Numbered from the stretch's first letter, positions 1-12,188 are shown. The stretch is 64,000 nucleotides of DNA from Maratus speciosus (GCA_963932465.1 OZ010786.1:271592411-271656410), one strand, 5' to 3'. Numbers and translations are program-made. Notes: generated from the letters alone by a model not told the origin.

Positions 1-559
1 GATTAAAACAACTTTCAGCTATCCCCTAATTAATCCCGAATTCGGCATTTTTTCCCCTCTCCTATCACTGGGATATTAAGAAAACAAACTTGTTCTATCA
101 TTTTCTTCTGTTTTAGATTGTTTGAATCTAGTGATGGGCGATAACGAGATGTTTTTCTCGATTTTCTCGATTGTATGGACATCTCGATATTTTTCGATTG
201 TGTAAATTCTTTCTCGATGACTCCAGTTTGCCAATTGCTTTTATAAATCATATATTATATATTATATGCGTCCTACATTTATCAAGAATCGTCTGCGGGT
301 GAACTGGAATGAGTCGGCGTTAATAAAGACTAGGTGACTTCACCCGCTAGTGGGCCCCCTTCTTTAATCGGGGCCCCTAAGTTATCCGTAATCTTGTAAT
401 ATGAAATCACGAACAGGTTACCCGCTACATACGACACCGTATAGCAGGCGTGGTGTGCACGCAGTACAAAATCTTGTATAAAAATATAATCTCGAAACGA
501 ACGAACCTCGGACCAGATCTCTTGGGGGAGGGGGTCAAAGTGAGCGGACGGACACAGTA

Positions 560-1935
560 GCTGCATAATATAAATAAGTCGTCACAGGTCTTTAAGCCTT
601 TCGAACCATATGTTACATGAGTGGTCCTTCCCGTGGGGGCAAAGAGGGGGGAGGGGTGCGGGAGGTGGATAACATGAGTAAGTGGTCATAGGCCTTTCCA
701 ACAATATGTCACATGAGGGGTCTCGGCTAAATTTAGAAAAGTGTCCCCCATGGGGGAAAAGTGGTGGGCGGTCACCGAAAGTGCAGAACATCAATAAGTA
801 GTCACAGACCTTTCCAACAATATCTCACATGTGGGGTCTTGGCTAAATTTGAAAAAGTGTCTTCTGGGGGGCAAAGTGGGGGGACGGACACCGGAGGAGC
901 ATAACATCAATAAGTAGTCACAGACCTTTCCAACGATATCTCACTTGTGAGTTCTTGGCTATATTTTTGGAAAAGTGTCTCCCGGGGGGGGCAAAGTGGG
1001 GGGACGGACACCGGAGGAGCATAACATCAATAAGTAGTCGCAGACCTTTCCAACGATATCTCACATGAGGGGTCTCTGCTAAATTTTAAAAAGTGTCCCC
1101 CGGGGGGGGCAAAGTGGGGGGTGGACTGTCACCGGAGGAGCATAACATCAATAAGTAGTCACAGACCTTTCCAACGATATCCCACACGAGGGGTCTTGGC
1201 TAAATTTGAAAAAAGTGTCCCCCGGGGGGCAAAGTGGGGTGGGGGACTGTCACCGAAGGTGCATAACATCAATAAGTAGTCACAGACCTTTCCAACAATA
1301 TCTCACATGAGAAGTCTTGGCTAAATTTTGAAAAGTGCCTCCCGGGGGGGGGGGCTAGTGGGGGGGGGACAAACACCGTAGGTGCATAACATAACATCAA
1401 TAAGTAATTACAAACCTTTCCAAAGATATCTCACATGAGGGGTCTTTGCTAAATTTGAAAAGTGTCCTTCGGGGGGGGGCAAAGTGGGGGTGGCTGTCAC
1501 CGGAGGTGCACAACATCAATAAGTAGTCACAGACCTTTCCAACGATATCTCACATGAGGGGTCTTGGCTAAATTTGAGAAAAGTGCCCCCGGGGGGGACA
1601 AAGTGGTTGGGATGGACACCATAGGTGCATAACATCAATGAGTAGTCACAGACCTTTCCAACGATATCTCACATGAAGGGTCTTTGCTAAATTTGGAAAA
1701 ATGTCCCCCGGGGGGGAATGGGGGGGACTGTCACCGGAGGTGCATAACATCAATAAGTAATCACTGACCTTTCCAATAATATCTCACATGAGGGGCCTTG
1801 GCTATATTTGGAAAAGTGTCCCCCGGGGGTCAAATTGGGGGGACGGCCACCGGAAGTGCATAACATCAATAAGTAGTCACATACCTTTCCAACGATATGT
1901 CACATGAGGGGTCTTGGCTAAATTTAGAAAAGTGT
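560..1935. repeat. GC-skewed satellite, about 12 units of 115-128 bp
   Basis: A unit anchored on CCTTTCCAAC recurs at about 597, 693, 809, 925, 1045, 1166, 1287, 1415, 1534, 1653, 1768 and 1884, a spacing of 115-128 bases (96 for the degenerate first unit). Each unit runs from CATCAATAAGTAGTCACAGA, through a CTCACATGAGGGGTC core, to a CCCCCGGGGGG block and a GGACACCGGAGG-like end. The G-run length is the main variable. ORFs across it come from the repeat and are not genes. Confidence 0.95.
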
Positions 1936-1949
1936 CCTGAAATTTCATA

Positions 1950-2530
1950 TATTATAAATAATATTTATCGGAGGGCTCCATAAAAAAATCCGATCTAAAA
2001 TGATAAAAACGGAAAAACCACCCCCCGCAGTGGGAGCCTAATTGGGGAGGGGAGGAAGAAAGTCTCATAATATGAAAGAGTCATTCGAGAGCTTTCCGAT
2101 AACATATCACATGACCGGTCCAAAAAAAGTTTGAAAATTGCCCCCCCTCCCTCCCCCTCCCCTCTTGGGCCCACTCTTTCGCCCCGGAATTTACGCAGAC
2201 CCCACTTTAAAATTTTTATGTTCCATAAATAATATTTACCGGAAGACATCTAAAATGATATTTAAATTTATTATAGAAATCGGCTACGGTTTTAAAAATT
2301 TGTTCGCCCCCTCCCCACCCCCTCAATTTCACCTTCGGGGGAAGAAAGGTTCATAATATGAAAGAGTTGTCAAAGGGCTTTTCGATAATATGTCACAGGA
2401 AGAGTTCGGTAATTTTTTTTTAAATTGCGCCCCTCCCACTCTCACGTCCTCGGAATTCACCCGACCCACCTTCCTCTTTGAAATCTTTATATTTAATAAA
2501 TAATATTTATCAGAGGGCTCCGGGTATGTG
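1950..2530. repeat. Longer-period relatives of the satellite (about 270-290 bp)
   Basis: ATAAATAATATTTA(T/C)C followed by GGAGGGCTCC-like sequence recurs near 1960, 2226 and 2494. Between the copies lies a diverged version of the satellite core (GCTTTCCGATAACATATCACATGACC near 2091, a similar block near 2373). It looks like a higher-order or older form of the array at 560-1935. Confidence 0.75.
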
Positions 2531-2569
2531 ACAGCTTGGCAGGGCTAAAATAAGAAAAACATTGAAAAT

Positions 2570-2990
2570 TAAAGCTTCATTTCACAGATCATTGTCATGC
2601 TTATTTCTCTGTCCAGCTCACCCCTCGATATCTCATCTCGGCCCTTCTTGGCCGAGCGTGAAATGACAATCATCGAGAGTAACATTTCGAGGAAGGACGA
2701 AAACTGATTTCTCATTCTCGACAATGTCATATGAAATGTTGAACAGAGACCGAGAGCGAGAAACGAGAATGGCAATGGGAAGCGATGAGTTACAATCGGG
2801 GAAATATCTCGAAGCAAGCGAGTTTGCCCTCGAGAGAGTTCTCTCCTCGAGGTAAACGAGGAGAGAAGAGCAGCAGTAAATATATCTCGAAGTGCGAGAG
2901 AGAGGGCGAGAGAAAGGAAGCTTTCAGAAGAGTCAAACTTACCGCGCTTCTGGTGTAAGTCATGATTTCCCAAAGGAGTACATGTTCTTT
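2570..2990. other. CTCGA/GAGA-rich stretch with small inverted repeats
   Basis: This stretch is dense in CTCGA, CGAGA and GAGAG words, like the subterminal parts of the enclosing hAT shell. A short hairpin is formed by TCTCTCCTCGAG (about 2860) and GAGGAGAGA (about 2880). Overlapping minus-strand ORFs here match nothing I know and look like by-products of the simple composition. From 2990 to 3660 I see no gene. Confidence 0.5.
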
Positions 2991-3663
2991 TCCATTCGCT
3001 TTTGTTATTAACCGATATTGGTTAGGAGGCATAGTGGTTTAAGTTATCAGTTCGGGTTTCAATTGTTGATATAGAAGTTTTCTAGTGAATTTGGCGGCGC
3101 CAGTTTGTCTTTCATTTTCAATGTTTCTCTTATTCTAGCCTCCTAAGCTGTCCCATATCTCTTAATATTAGAATGCTATTGTTAAAACAAAACTGCACTG
3201 CAATTATGTGTTTTCAAGATTTTAAGTGTCGCCTCAGGAAAGAGGATTTTTCAAAATTATTTTACCCCACTCATGTAACATATTAAAATAAGGGTAATCT
3301 CATAACCTTTCTAAATCTACCTTCCTTTTGTCAATCCACCGTTAATTTTAGACCCCTTGGCTTAAAATGCTCTAAAGGAATATACTTAGCAGCGGTTTCT
3401 TTCGTACTGTGGTACGGTATCTTGCACTCATAGGAAAATTATAAGACTAACATCAAATTGTGTCTAAAATCGATTAAAAAATATGGACATATGTTTCTTA
3501 ATTTTAACTCCCTTTTTCGCATCAAGAGGGCGCTTTAAAGTTTTGTTTCTTCAAACGTTTAGTATACTGTTTGTCCAAAAATTATAAAATTCATAAAATA
3601 AAGTCTTTTCACTCTCCCCTATCTTCTCGTATCAATTTTACTTTTACTCACTCTAAATTAAAA

Positions 3664-3790
3664 TGTCTGAAATTCAGACACTTAAGTGTCTGAAATGGAG
3701 TGTTCAATTTTCAGACATTTTAAAATGTCTGAATTTTTTCAGACACTTTTTGCGTCTGAATTTCAGACACTTCAAACGCCTGAATCGCAT
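3664..3790. repeat. Cluster of GTCTGAA...TTCAGAC palindromes
   Basis: Several copies of GTCTGAA facing TTCAGAC lie within about 130 bases. They include the perfect 18-bp palindrome CAGACACTTAAGTGTCTG at 3676-3693. The same AGACACTTAAGTGTCT core occurs again at 6406-6421. It resembles the end of a small inverted-repeat element or an array of protein-binding palindromes. Confidence 0.7.
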
Positions 3791-3959
3791 CCATTTTTTT
3801 GTAAGCATCATACGTAGCCATGTTTGACCACGCTGAATCCTGGAAAAATATTTGGCTGTGGTCCTGCCCCCTACCCCCCCCCCCCAAATACAGCCTGATT
3901 GTTTTGGTGCTCTCAGTTTTGGTATACAATTTTCGTTACGTTGATAATTTAAATCTTTT

Positions 3960-5090
3960 ACGACATTGTACTAATTATAATCAATATCTTGAACTTTAGG
4001 AGTAGAACAAGATTAAAAAACAAAAAATATTTATCTAAATATTAGATTTTTTTAAATTTATTTTGTTTTTAACCTTATTTTACTTTAAAAGTTCAAAATA
4101 TTGATTATAATCAGTACAATTTCGAAACAGATTTAAAATATAAGCTTTACAAATATTGCACATCAAATTTGGGGGCACTACAGTCGTAGGGGGACGGGGC
4201 ACTTCCCAGTTTGCCCTTCCTTTAATCAAGAAGTACTTTTGCAAAAAACGCAACCCTGCATTATAGTTGTCTAAATTGAGATGTCCGGTATTCGGGAGTA
4301 TCCGTTGTGGAGGTTAATGGACATTCTCGAATAGCGAACACCTCTATTTAACGAATACTTTTTTAATCAGCAGACATACATATTTGTATATTTTTACCTC
4401 AAAAAAGTAGACATCTCCAATTATCGGACAAATTCCGCGGTCCCGAAGTGTTAGCTATTAAGGGCTTTTAAGGTACATAGATAAATATATATATATATTT
4501 TATAATCTTGTCCTACTCTAAAAGTTCAAAATATTTATTATACTCGGTTGAATGTGGAAAAAGATTTAAAATATCAGATGTACGAAAATTGCAAAAATCC
4601 CCCCCCCCCCCCAAAAAAAAAATGAAAATATAAAAAAATATATTGCCACATAGGCAATTTTACATATACATCACTTGATAATCACAACAGCCATTTAACT
4701 ATGAATAATGAAAATAAATAAATAAATATTCTACTTTAATAACATTGGGGAAAAAATGACTTTGGTATTTTGTTAAATATATTTGCGTTTTTAAACTTGT
4801 CCTACTCTAAAAGTTCAAAACTTTCATTATAATCAGTGCAAGATTTAAGATATCAGCTTTACAAAAATTCATGCAAAATCCCCCCCCCCCCCCAAAAAAA
4901 AAAATGAAAATACTTATTTAAAAATTATGTTTTTAAAAAATTTATGTTTCCACATGGGCAAGTTTTTATGTAGATCAGAGGGTACTCACAAAAGCTATTC
5001 AACTATCAATAAAAACAAATAAGTACATATTCTATATTAAAAACATGAGGAAAAAATAACTTATGATTTCCAAACTTCTTTCGTCTTAAA
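3960..5090. repeat. Diverged tandem repeats of about 290 bp with poly-C/poly-A tracts
   Basis: Two units starting at about 4506 and 4796 share CTTGTCCTACTCTAAAAGTTC, then a run of C (13-14) followed by a run of A, then a stretch with CACAT(A/G)GGCAA and a shared AT-rich tail. A third, more diverged piece lies near 4065, and a reversed fragment near 3990. No coding capacity. Confidence 0.7.
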
Positions 5091-6210
5091 TATATACAGT
5101 AACATCTGTCATTTTTGTATTTTTCGTATAAGTGCATATAAATAAAGTTACCACAATTTTAAATACGAAATCTAGTTAGAGGTTTTTACTTTTTCCCATT
5201 ATAAATTTCAAATTACTTTTTTATTAAAAACAATAAAAAAATCAGTATTAGAGTTGATTGCAAATCAAATACATATGTATATTTTTACAGGCAGCTTCAT
5301 ATAATAGACCAGTCTCATTTACTTTATTTATCTTTTTTTAATCTGCGGTTTTATGCCAGGAAGTAAGAAAGCATTAGGTCATCTTTCAAAGTTTTTTTTT
5401 CTCTTTACTTCCTTGTGGCCGTCATTTACTGCGAGATAAAAATTATCCATTGAAACTAAGAACTGACATTGAATATATAATTCGTAATAAAAAAGAACGT
5501 CATAAGTTTAAAAATATATACTTCTAGAATTAGTGGGGTTTTTTGCGAACAGATTCAAAACTAATTAAATTTCATGCAGGATTTTGTTTAGTACAATAAA
5601 TAAAATCATAAAATACACTAATTTTACTACTATAAAGAAACTTACTTGAGTTGCTGCAAGAGGTAAGAAATATTCCTCGATTTGAAATTTTAAATCTACC
5701 ACAACCACAGTGAGGGAGAAAGACTTTCATCAGTTTAAAAGGTAATCCCATAATACATCCGACTAGCCATATTTAAAGAATGAGATGTTTCATCCTAAAA
5801 ACAGGACCCGCCAGACAAAAGTTTCTTTTTTTTGCCAGCTTCGACAGGACGAAGATGAATAACACAATATTATTGATATAAATTGATACGAGTTAACACT
5901 AAGCCCATTGCACACGCTTTGTAGAATTTCCGGGTGTAATCTTCAACCGTCGTCTACTTCTGTTCTGTGTCTATCCCGCCCTTGTATCGACGACAGCTTC
6001 TAAGAGACATTTGATGTCGAGCACACACGTCAGATGTATGTATTCAATAAATAAATAATCCAAGTTAATACGAATTAAAATCACAGTACTTCACATTTCG
6101 CAAAAAACGAATTAAAATACACGCGTACATAAAAACAAACTTTGTTTGAATTACAACGTATACCACTTCGAACGAAGACATCTAAAACGCATGCGCAACT
6201 GGGAGTGCTA
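5090..6210. other. No recognisable gene
   Basis: AT-rich sequence inside the hAT shell. Near 6187-6197 there is an NRF1-like ACGCATGCGCA, with no further promoter evidence around it. Confidence 0.6.
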
Positions 6211-6214
6211 GTGC

Positions 6215-6490
6215 CCCCTGGTGGTTATTGCGTCGGAAGAATCAAAACGTCTTAAATTAAGACACGTTTAAAGCAATGAAGTGTCTTAAAATAAGACGTT
6301 TTCGGATATTTTAGACATTATTTTCAGTTCGTTTACACCATGGTCATAGTAAGACGCTTATGTATCTTAAATTAAGACATCTATAGTGTCTTAATTTTCA
6401 GATTAAGACACTTAAGTGTCTAAAATTCTTTTTCAGTCACATATGTGTCTAAATTTAAGACGCTTCTATTTGCAGTGCTATCACCAGGGG
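6215..6490. repeat. Possible MITE with GTCTTAA...TTAAGAC hairpins
   Basis: CCCCTGGTG (6215-6223) and its reverse complement CACCAGGGG (6482-6490) bracket about 275 bases containing at least four GTCTTAA/TTAAGAC hairpins and the 16-bp palindrome AGACACTTAAGTGTCT (6406-6421). The layout is like a small inverted-repeat element. No target duplication is clear. Confidence 0.5.
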
Positions 6491-6985
6491 ACGCCGCCCA
6501 GTGAAACATTTTACTTTTAGCCTCAGGCTATTGGTATTTTTCATCTGTTTTTCATAATGTTTTGTCTCATTGTTTTTCTTCATTGTAGATACTATTCTCC
6601 AAGTTCTTGACCCATTCTGACTACTTGGGCACTCATTCTGGACCAGCTGTGGCCCATCGGGCCCCTCTTCATTTGTCTGGCTCTAATCACACGCTTCACT
6701 TGTTCTTTTACCATTTTTCTTTTCTTCAATTTTTTTCTTATTCAATGGTTTAGTTTTTTTTTATCATTCTCAACTTCCCCTAGTCCTCTCTTACATGAAG
6801 TTAATTTTCATCCTTGGTCTGCCCTGTCAGTTTGGGGCCTAATGCCCCCTTTTTTTTGGCGGGGGGGGGGGGGGGCGTTTCTTCTACCTTTTCCAGACCC
6901 ATCATCTAATACCACGTTGGTAAGGATTGGAAAATTAAAAGTATCCAAAATACCAAAAATGAAGTCCATTGATGTTTTATTTTAG
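6490..6985. other. No gene; contains a poly-G run
   Basis: No coding region recognised. A T/G-homopolymer stretch lies at about 6850-6877. Pyrimidine-rich sequence precedes the tandem array. Confidence 0.6.
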
Positions 6986-8035
6986 TTATAGAATTCCCTA
7001 TTAGCGGATATATTTGTCTGTTTACTTTTCTATTTTTCGATAACATTCCTTTGTTTTCGATAAACGGAGAAATTCAACAGCATTAGACACACTTTAGACA
7101 TTTGGGGAACTTTCACTTGTATCAAACCTTCTGCCTTTATCGAAAAGAAGAAAATGCTAATCGATTCTAGCTAATGTGCCTAAAATAAAAAATGAGCTAG
7201 TAAATGTGTTAGAAACTAGCTACTTTGGATTTTAATACAGACTTGAAGAGTCATGTTGGAATCCCTAGGCACTGGAAAACAATTTCCGTGTTAGACAGGT
7301 TCCCTCTTAGCAGTTATATTTGTCTGGTTGCCCTTATGTTTCTCGATAAACGGAGAAATTCCGCAGCTTTAGACACACTTTAGACATTTAGGGAACTTTA
7401 ACTTATATCAAACCTTCTGCCTTTATCGAAAAGAAGAAAATGCTAATCGATTCTAGCTAATGCGCCTAAAATAAAAAATGAGCTAGTAAATGTGTCAGAA
7501 ACTAGCTACTTTGGATTTCGATACAGACTTGAAGAATCATGTTGGAATCGCTAGGCACTGGAAAACAATTTCCGTGTTAGGCAGGTTCCCTCTCAGTAGT
7601 TATATATGTCTGGTTATCCCTACGTTTTTCGATAAAGCTGTCTTGTTTTCGATAAACGGAGAAATTCCACAGCATTTGATACACTTTAGACATTCAGTGA
7701 ACTTTAATTTGTATCAAACCTTCTGCCTTTATCGAAAAGAAGAAAATGCTAATCGATTCTAGCTAATGCGTCTAAAATAAAAAATGAGTTTTTAAATGTG
7801 TCATAAAGTAGCTACTTTGGCTTTCGATACAGACTTAAAGAGTCATGTTGGAATCGCTAGGTACTGGAAAACAGTTTCCGTGTTAGGCAGGTTTCCTCTT
7901 GGCAGGTATCTTTATCTTACTATCCTTACGTTTTTCGAAAGAAACTTTTGTTTTCGATCAATGGAGAAATTCCACAGTATTTGTCATTTAGGGGAACTTT
8001 AAAATGTATCAAACTTTTTGGAGTTATCTAAACAG
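6985..8035. repeat. About 3.5 tandem units of 290-305 bp
   Basis: GCTAATG(T/C)G(C/T)CTAAAATAAA marks unit borders near 7169, 7457 and 7762, with a partial first unit from about 6985. Each unit contains TTATCGAAAAGAAGAAAATG and AATCGATTCTAGC, and one frame stays open in successive units (7490-7762 and 7796-8002). The two peptides are alike because the DNA is repeated. I see no domain and do not call them genes. Confidence 0.85.
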
Positions 8036-8506
8036 TAGAAAGGTTATTTGATTCATCAAAGGCGCCATAGTTACGCAATTTGGACATTGCAGTTTCATAA
8101 AGAAGAAAGGGGAATTTATTCCAATGCAAAGAAAATCATTTTAAAATACTGAAATTCAAATGAGATATCTTTCTAAATTTCTTCCATAAGATTAGCTTTA
8201 GCGAGCAGGCCTTTCAATTGACTGAAATAACCCCTTAAGCCTAAATCAGGAGAAAATAATTACGATAGCAGAATTATCGAGCAAACTATGAAAATCACTA
8301 TGAAGATCACTACTATGAAAATTTCGGCCAGAATAATAGCTAAGTTTTCCAACAATTGTTTTTAGCTCTCTCGTTATAATCGATAGTAAAACATCTCGAT
8401 TGTAGATTCTAGGAATTAATCGATGGCTGTATCGATTGTGATTTTTTACGATGACGATTTTTCTCGATTGTCGAATTTTCAAGTATCGCCCATCACTATT
8501 TGAATC

Positions 8507-10411
8507 GTTATTTGATATTTTATCTTCTGTGGGTTAATTTAAATAACGATATTAGTAAATATTGAATAATTAAGTTGTAATGGCGGATTTATACGTCATC
8601 CTTATTCGTCCTTGCATGCAAATTCTGAAATTCAACATTTTCTGTATAAGGAATGAAAACGATGTAATGTTCCTTTAAAATAGGCTATACAATATAAAAC
8701 AATCAATTTTTTTGTATATTCAAGGTTGGAGAAGCACAGTTGAAGCCTTGAATATGATTTAATCCATTTGGAAAAAATATTCGTTATCTTCATTGCCACA
8801 ATCATTTTTTTTTTTAATATATCATTCATTTTTCCGGTAGTTTATTTACTTAAATTTAGCTATTGTGAAAATATTGGACATTCGGAAATTAGCCATCTAA
8901 GTAGTTAAAGGATGATGTAAACCAGAGATTTCCAAAAACTCAACCGTGGACAGCAGACGTGCCTGTATTTTTTTAGAGTATATCTGTTGTTATTAAACTA
9001 CAGAAAGCTAATGCAAATCCTACGACTAAGTAAAATGAAGATACGCAAATTTCTACTATGAGTGTGGCAAACGGGTGAGTTTTTGGAAACACTTTAAGAA
9101 ACTCATTTTCTCCTGTGTCAAAAGACTCTTTAGTGCTTCAGATTTGTCAGTAGATTCTGTTGTTTTAACATATTTGTTTCGGTGAATTTCTACTATCCCT
9201 TAAAATTTTCTCTGTCTTTTTTTTTTTTTTTTTTTTTTGAAATACTTTCTATATTGAAACTCCAGCTTACAAATATTCTGACTAAGAAAGTTTTTACATA
9301 ACGCAAATTATTTGCTGTTTTTAGGACAATTTTATTGAATGCTTACTCTTATAACGCAGTCGTGTTGCATTTTAATTGACCGGATCAACTAGCGAATGTG
9401 AATCAGGAACGAATTATCTTAGCAGATTATCACTACATTTCAAAATAATCTAATTGTTCCTATTGTTGAAAATAATTTACTTGTTTCTAATTCGTTGATT
9501 TTCTGATACAATATGAGCATGACTAAATAAATATCCTTTCAAATAGTTACCTAGGAATGTAAAATATTGCCATATATAATTTAAAATGCTTTATCGACAA
9601 TTTTAAGAAACAAATAAGATATGTTCTGCTCTGTAGTAATTGCTTTTCGGATATCCGAGACCTTTATTTTGTGAATATATGACAATGAAGTCTATCTTCA
9701 TTTTGCTAATTAACAAGCAAAATTTAAAATAGGATTTTGTTTTCGAACACAGATTAGAAGTTTCATAAGCTTTAGTTTCCTTATACAATTTTAGAATCTG
9801 AATAATTAATGCTCCAACGAACAGCATTCTAGAAACAACTGTTTCTTTCAGATAAAATAATTACATTTCAAAATATTGCTTGACTTACGGTATTCACAAG
9901 TATGTGGGTGCAGATTCCGTACTAGACTGTAAAAATTAATACATTACTCATTCAACCTTTATATATTGCAGGTAACAGCTTTTACTTATTTTGATGTGAT
10001 ATTTAAAAGAATTAGGACACATTACGATTATGGTCAGTAACGGTTTAAAGTGCATTTTAATGGCGTTATATATTTTTGCACTCATTAAAATTTATAAACC
10101 TTAACAAGATTTGTTACATAGTGTTTTCCAGTTAAGATCAGTCTCGTGACAGTAAATGTTTTTACATAAAGACGCAAGATTATTTTTTATGAATAATTGT
10201 TTATTTGTGGCTATTGCTTGAAATAAGTTTTAGAAAGGTTAACCCCTTCGGAATGGGCGCCTGTTCCATAATTTTTATATTTTATAACCGGTTTTTAAAA
10301 ACAGAAAATTTGCCTAATAGAATCGAGAAAATGCCGTGATTAAATAAACCAAAATTTACAATGAAAAATAACTAGTAGGAATAATCACGTATTCTGAGCA
10401 TGTTAAGCATC
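8507..10411. other. No recognisable gene
   Basis: AT-rich unique-looking sequence with a poly-T run at about 9217-9238. No transposon protein, RNA gene or repeat boundary was recognised on either strand. Confidence 0.6.
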
Positions 10412-10419
10412 GTTTATAC

Positions 10420-11997
10420 CATAGGTTCTCAACGGATGCGGCATTCCCTCCCCCCCCCCCCCGAGTGGGCGCTGGAGTATTCCAGGGGGGCGGTGGCGGG
10501 TCCAGAGGGAAATGGAAGCGTTAAGACAGTCAAGAGGAGCGGTGCCGTAGCGTACCTACCAATTTAAGATATTAATGTAATAAAACTAGCTGACCTACCC
10601 GGCGTTGTCTGGTGATAAGATCCTGAAATATACCTTTAAATGAAAATCTATACAATCGAACCTAGAGCTGGGCCCCCAAAATCGGATATATTTTACGAAT
10701 GTCAAGAAAATTGTCCGCTTCTGCTCCAGCAATTATCATAAGGTTTTCATAGTGCATTTGAAACAAGAATGTATCAACAATACTCTCTGTACATTAAGTC
10801 ATTCATCGTCAGCATTTCGTTGCAAAAAATTTGAATGAACGACTGCATGTGTCGCTTCATGACGTTATTAAGGTCGTCAAAAAGATTAAAAGTATTTCAT
10901 TGCATGCCAGATTAATTCGTCAACTTTGTAGTAAAAATGATGAAGATTACAATCACTTGCTGCTGCACTCAGAAATTCATTGACTCACATTAAGTTTTTG
11001 TCTGAAACTTTTTTTTCAATCTATTTGGATTCAATACTCGACTTCGTTGAAAACATAGGCGAAAAACAGCGCTAAAACCTTATTTCATCCAAAAATGACA
11101 CAGATTATTTGACGGACATGTTTAGAATATTTAAAGAAGTCAATTTACAATTTTAAGGGAATAAATTCAATTTAATTAAACCAAAAAAGTCATAACATCT
11201 TTTCTGGAAAACATCTGTTCAGACAAAATTTAGGTAGAGGTAAATACAAGTACTTTCCCACATTATCAGCAATTTCTGCAAAACAGTAATATTTACTGAT
11301 TTACTGCCAACACTTCGACGTTCTTCATGCTGAATTTCCTGTGCGATTCTAGGATGTATCAAACATGAATGTACCAAATTGGCTTTTAGATCCTTTCGCA
11401 AATGCAGATACAGAAGAATCGTTGAAATTAGAGGATGAACAAGTAGAACTCACAACTAACGAAGAACTAACAGTAAAATTCAGAAATGGATACCAAGAAT
11501 TCTGGCTGCAGAATCCAATACCAGTTCTCTACTCTGGATTGCGAAGAAGAGTACAGAAATTTTTAATTGCCAGAAATTTTTCCTTGATCCATTTGGCTGA
11601 GCATGAGTTCATTGGGGTATGTAATTTATTGTCTAAGAAAAGGTACAGATTGCATATCAGTGAACGTGGCAATTTACGACTGATAGTAACGTAATTAGAA
11701 CCAAATATTAACAAATTGATAACAGTCTACCAGCCTCGTCCATCTCCTTTTATTTCTTATTGATTCTGTGTTTATTTATAAATATTTAATAAACAATAAT
11801 TTCCTACATTTGATTGTCGCTTTAATTAATTTCTACTTTGGGATTCTTAATGGTACATAGACATACAAAATTAGGTACAGATAATATCCAACAATATTTT
11901 ATATTTGGTATAATTAATTATTATGGAAGAGGGAGCGTTGGAATATTTTTGTCTTGTAAAGGGGGGCAGTTGACCAGAAAATGGCTGGGAACCTATG
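10420..11997. mobile_element. Decayed hAT element, Charlie/ZBED5-like
   Basis: The left end CATAGGTTCTCAACGG (10420) resembles the CAG-GGTTCTCAA start of Charlie-type hAT elements. The right end (...GGCTGGGAACCTATG, ending 11997) is its degraded inverse. The flanking octamers GTTTATAC (10412-10419) and ACGTATAC (11998-12005) share the last five bases, consistent with an old 8-bp TSD. The interior carries a transposase pseudogene in the + orientation. A GC-rich stretch at 10440-10550 follows the left end. Confidence 0.65.
10665..11770 (+). pseudogene. hAT transposase relic (ZBED5/FAM200/GTF2IRD2-like)
   Basis: Pieces of one hAT transposase can be followed in order through several frames: a segment around 10850-10985 with LHARLIRQLCSKNDED then LLLHSE; a middle part about 11095-11290 ending YFPTLSAIS; and the longest open piece, 11365-11694, with NWLLDPF, a hAT C-terminal dimerisation-like region and RLIVT. 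One stop codon interrupts before LEP-N-I-KLI. In the known family the second block precedes the catalytic region and the last block is the dimerisation domain. The N-terminal BED zinc finger and first catalytic region are missing or unreadable. Frameshifts and stops rule out function. Confidence 0.75.
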
Positions 11998-12188
11998 ACG
12001 TATACGCATGCATATTCGGAAACGGCAACAAAATCATTTTGCATAAGTCAACTGTATAAGTCAACTCCCATAAAAAGACCAGTCAAATACCGAGAAAACT
12101 CAAAAAACTATCGGAGACACTATAACGCGAATTTCAGCTGCTTTCTAAAAGTAGCTGGATGATAAAGCCTTTTCTACAAAATGTCATA

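Larger units (their letters stand above)
129..8498. mobile_element. Large hAT-like shell, no transposase, full of satellite repeats
   Basis: The left end TAGTGATGGGCGATA (129-143) is matched by its exact reverse complement at 8484-8498. Both ends are flanked by the same 8 bases, TTTGAATC (121-128 and 8499-8506). A 15-bp perfect TIR with a perfect 8-bp TSD is the signature of hAT-superfamily insertion. Both subterminal regions (about 145-225 and 8385-8480) are rich in TCGAT/CTCGA motifs, as expected for subterminal transposase-binding repeats. No transposase fragment is visible in the 8.37 kb between. The inside consists of tandem arrays, poly-C/poly-A tracts and short palindrome clusters described separately. 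It is most likely a non-autonomous hAT derivative that grew by repeat expansion and nested insertion. The boundaries are seen directly; the superfamily is inferred from TSD length and TIR style. Confidence 0.85.

Noticed and set aside
560..1935. CRISPR-like spaced repeat array
   Set aside because: Units are 115-128 bp with the whole unit conserved, not short repeats with unique spacers, and the DNA is eukaryotic.
2569..3032. Overlapping minus-strand ORFs of 134 and 80 codons
   Set aside because: They lie in CTCGA/GAGA-rich simple sequence inside the hAT shell, with Ser/Arg/Leu-rich translations and no domain.
11838..12059. 73-codon plus-strand ORF
   Set aside because: It overlaps the right end of the old hAT element and shows no domain.
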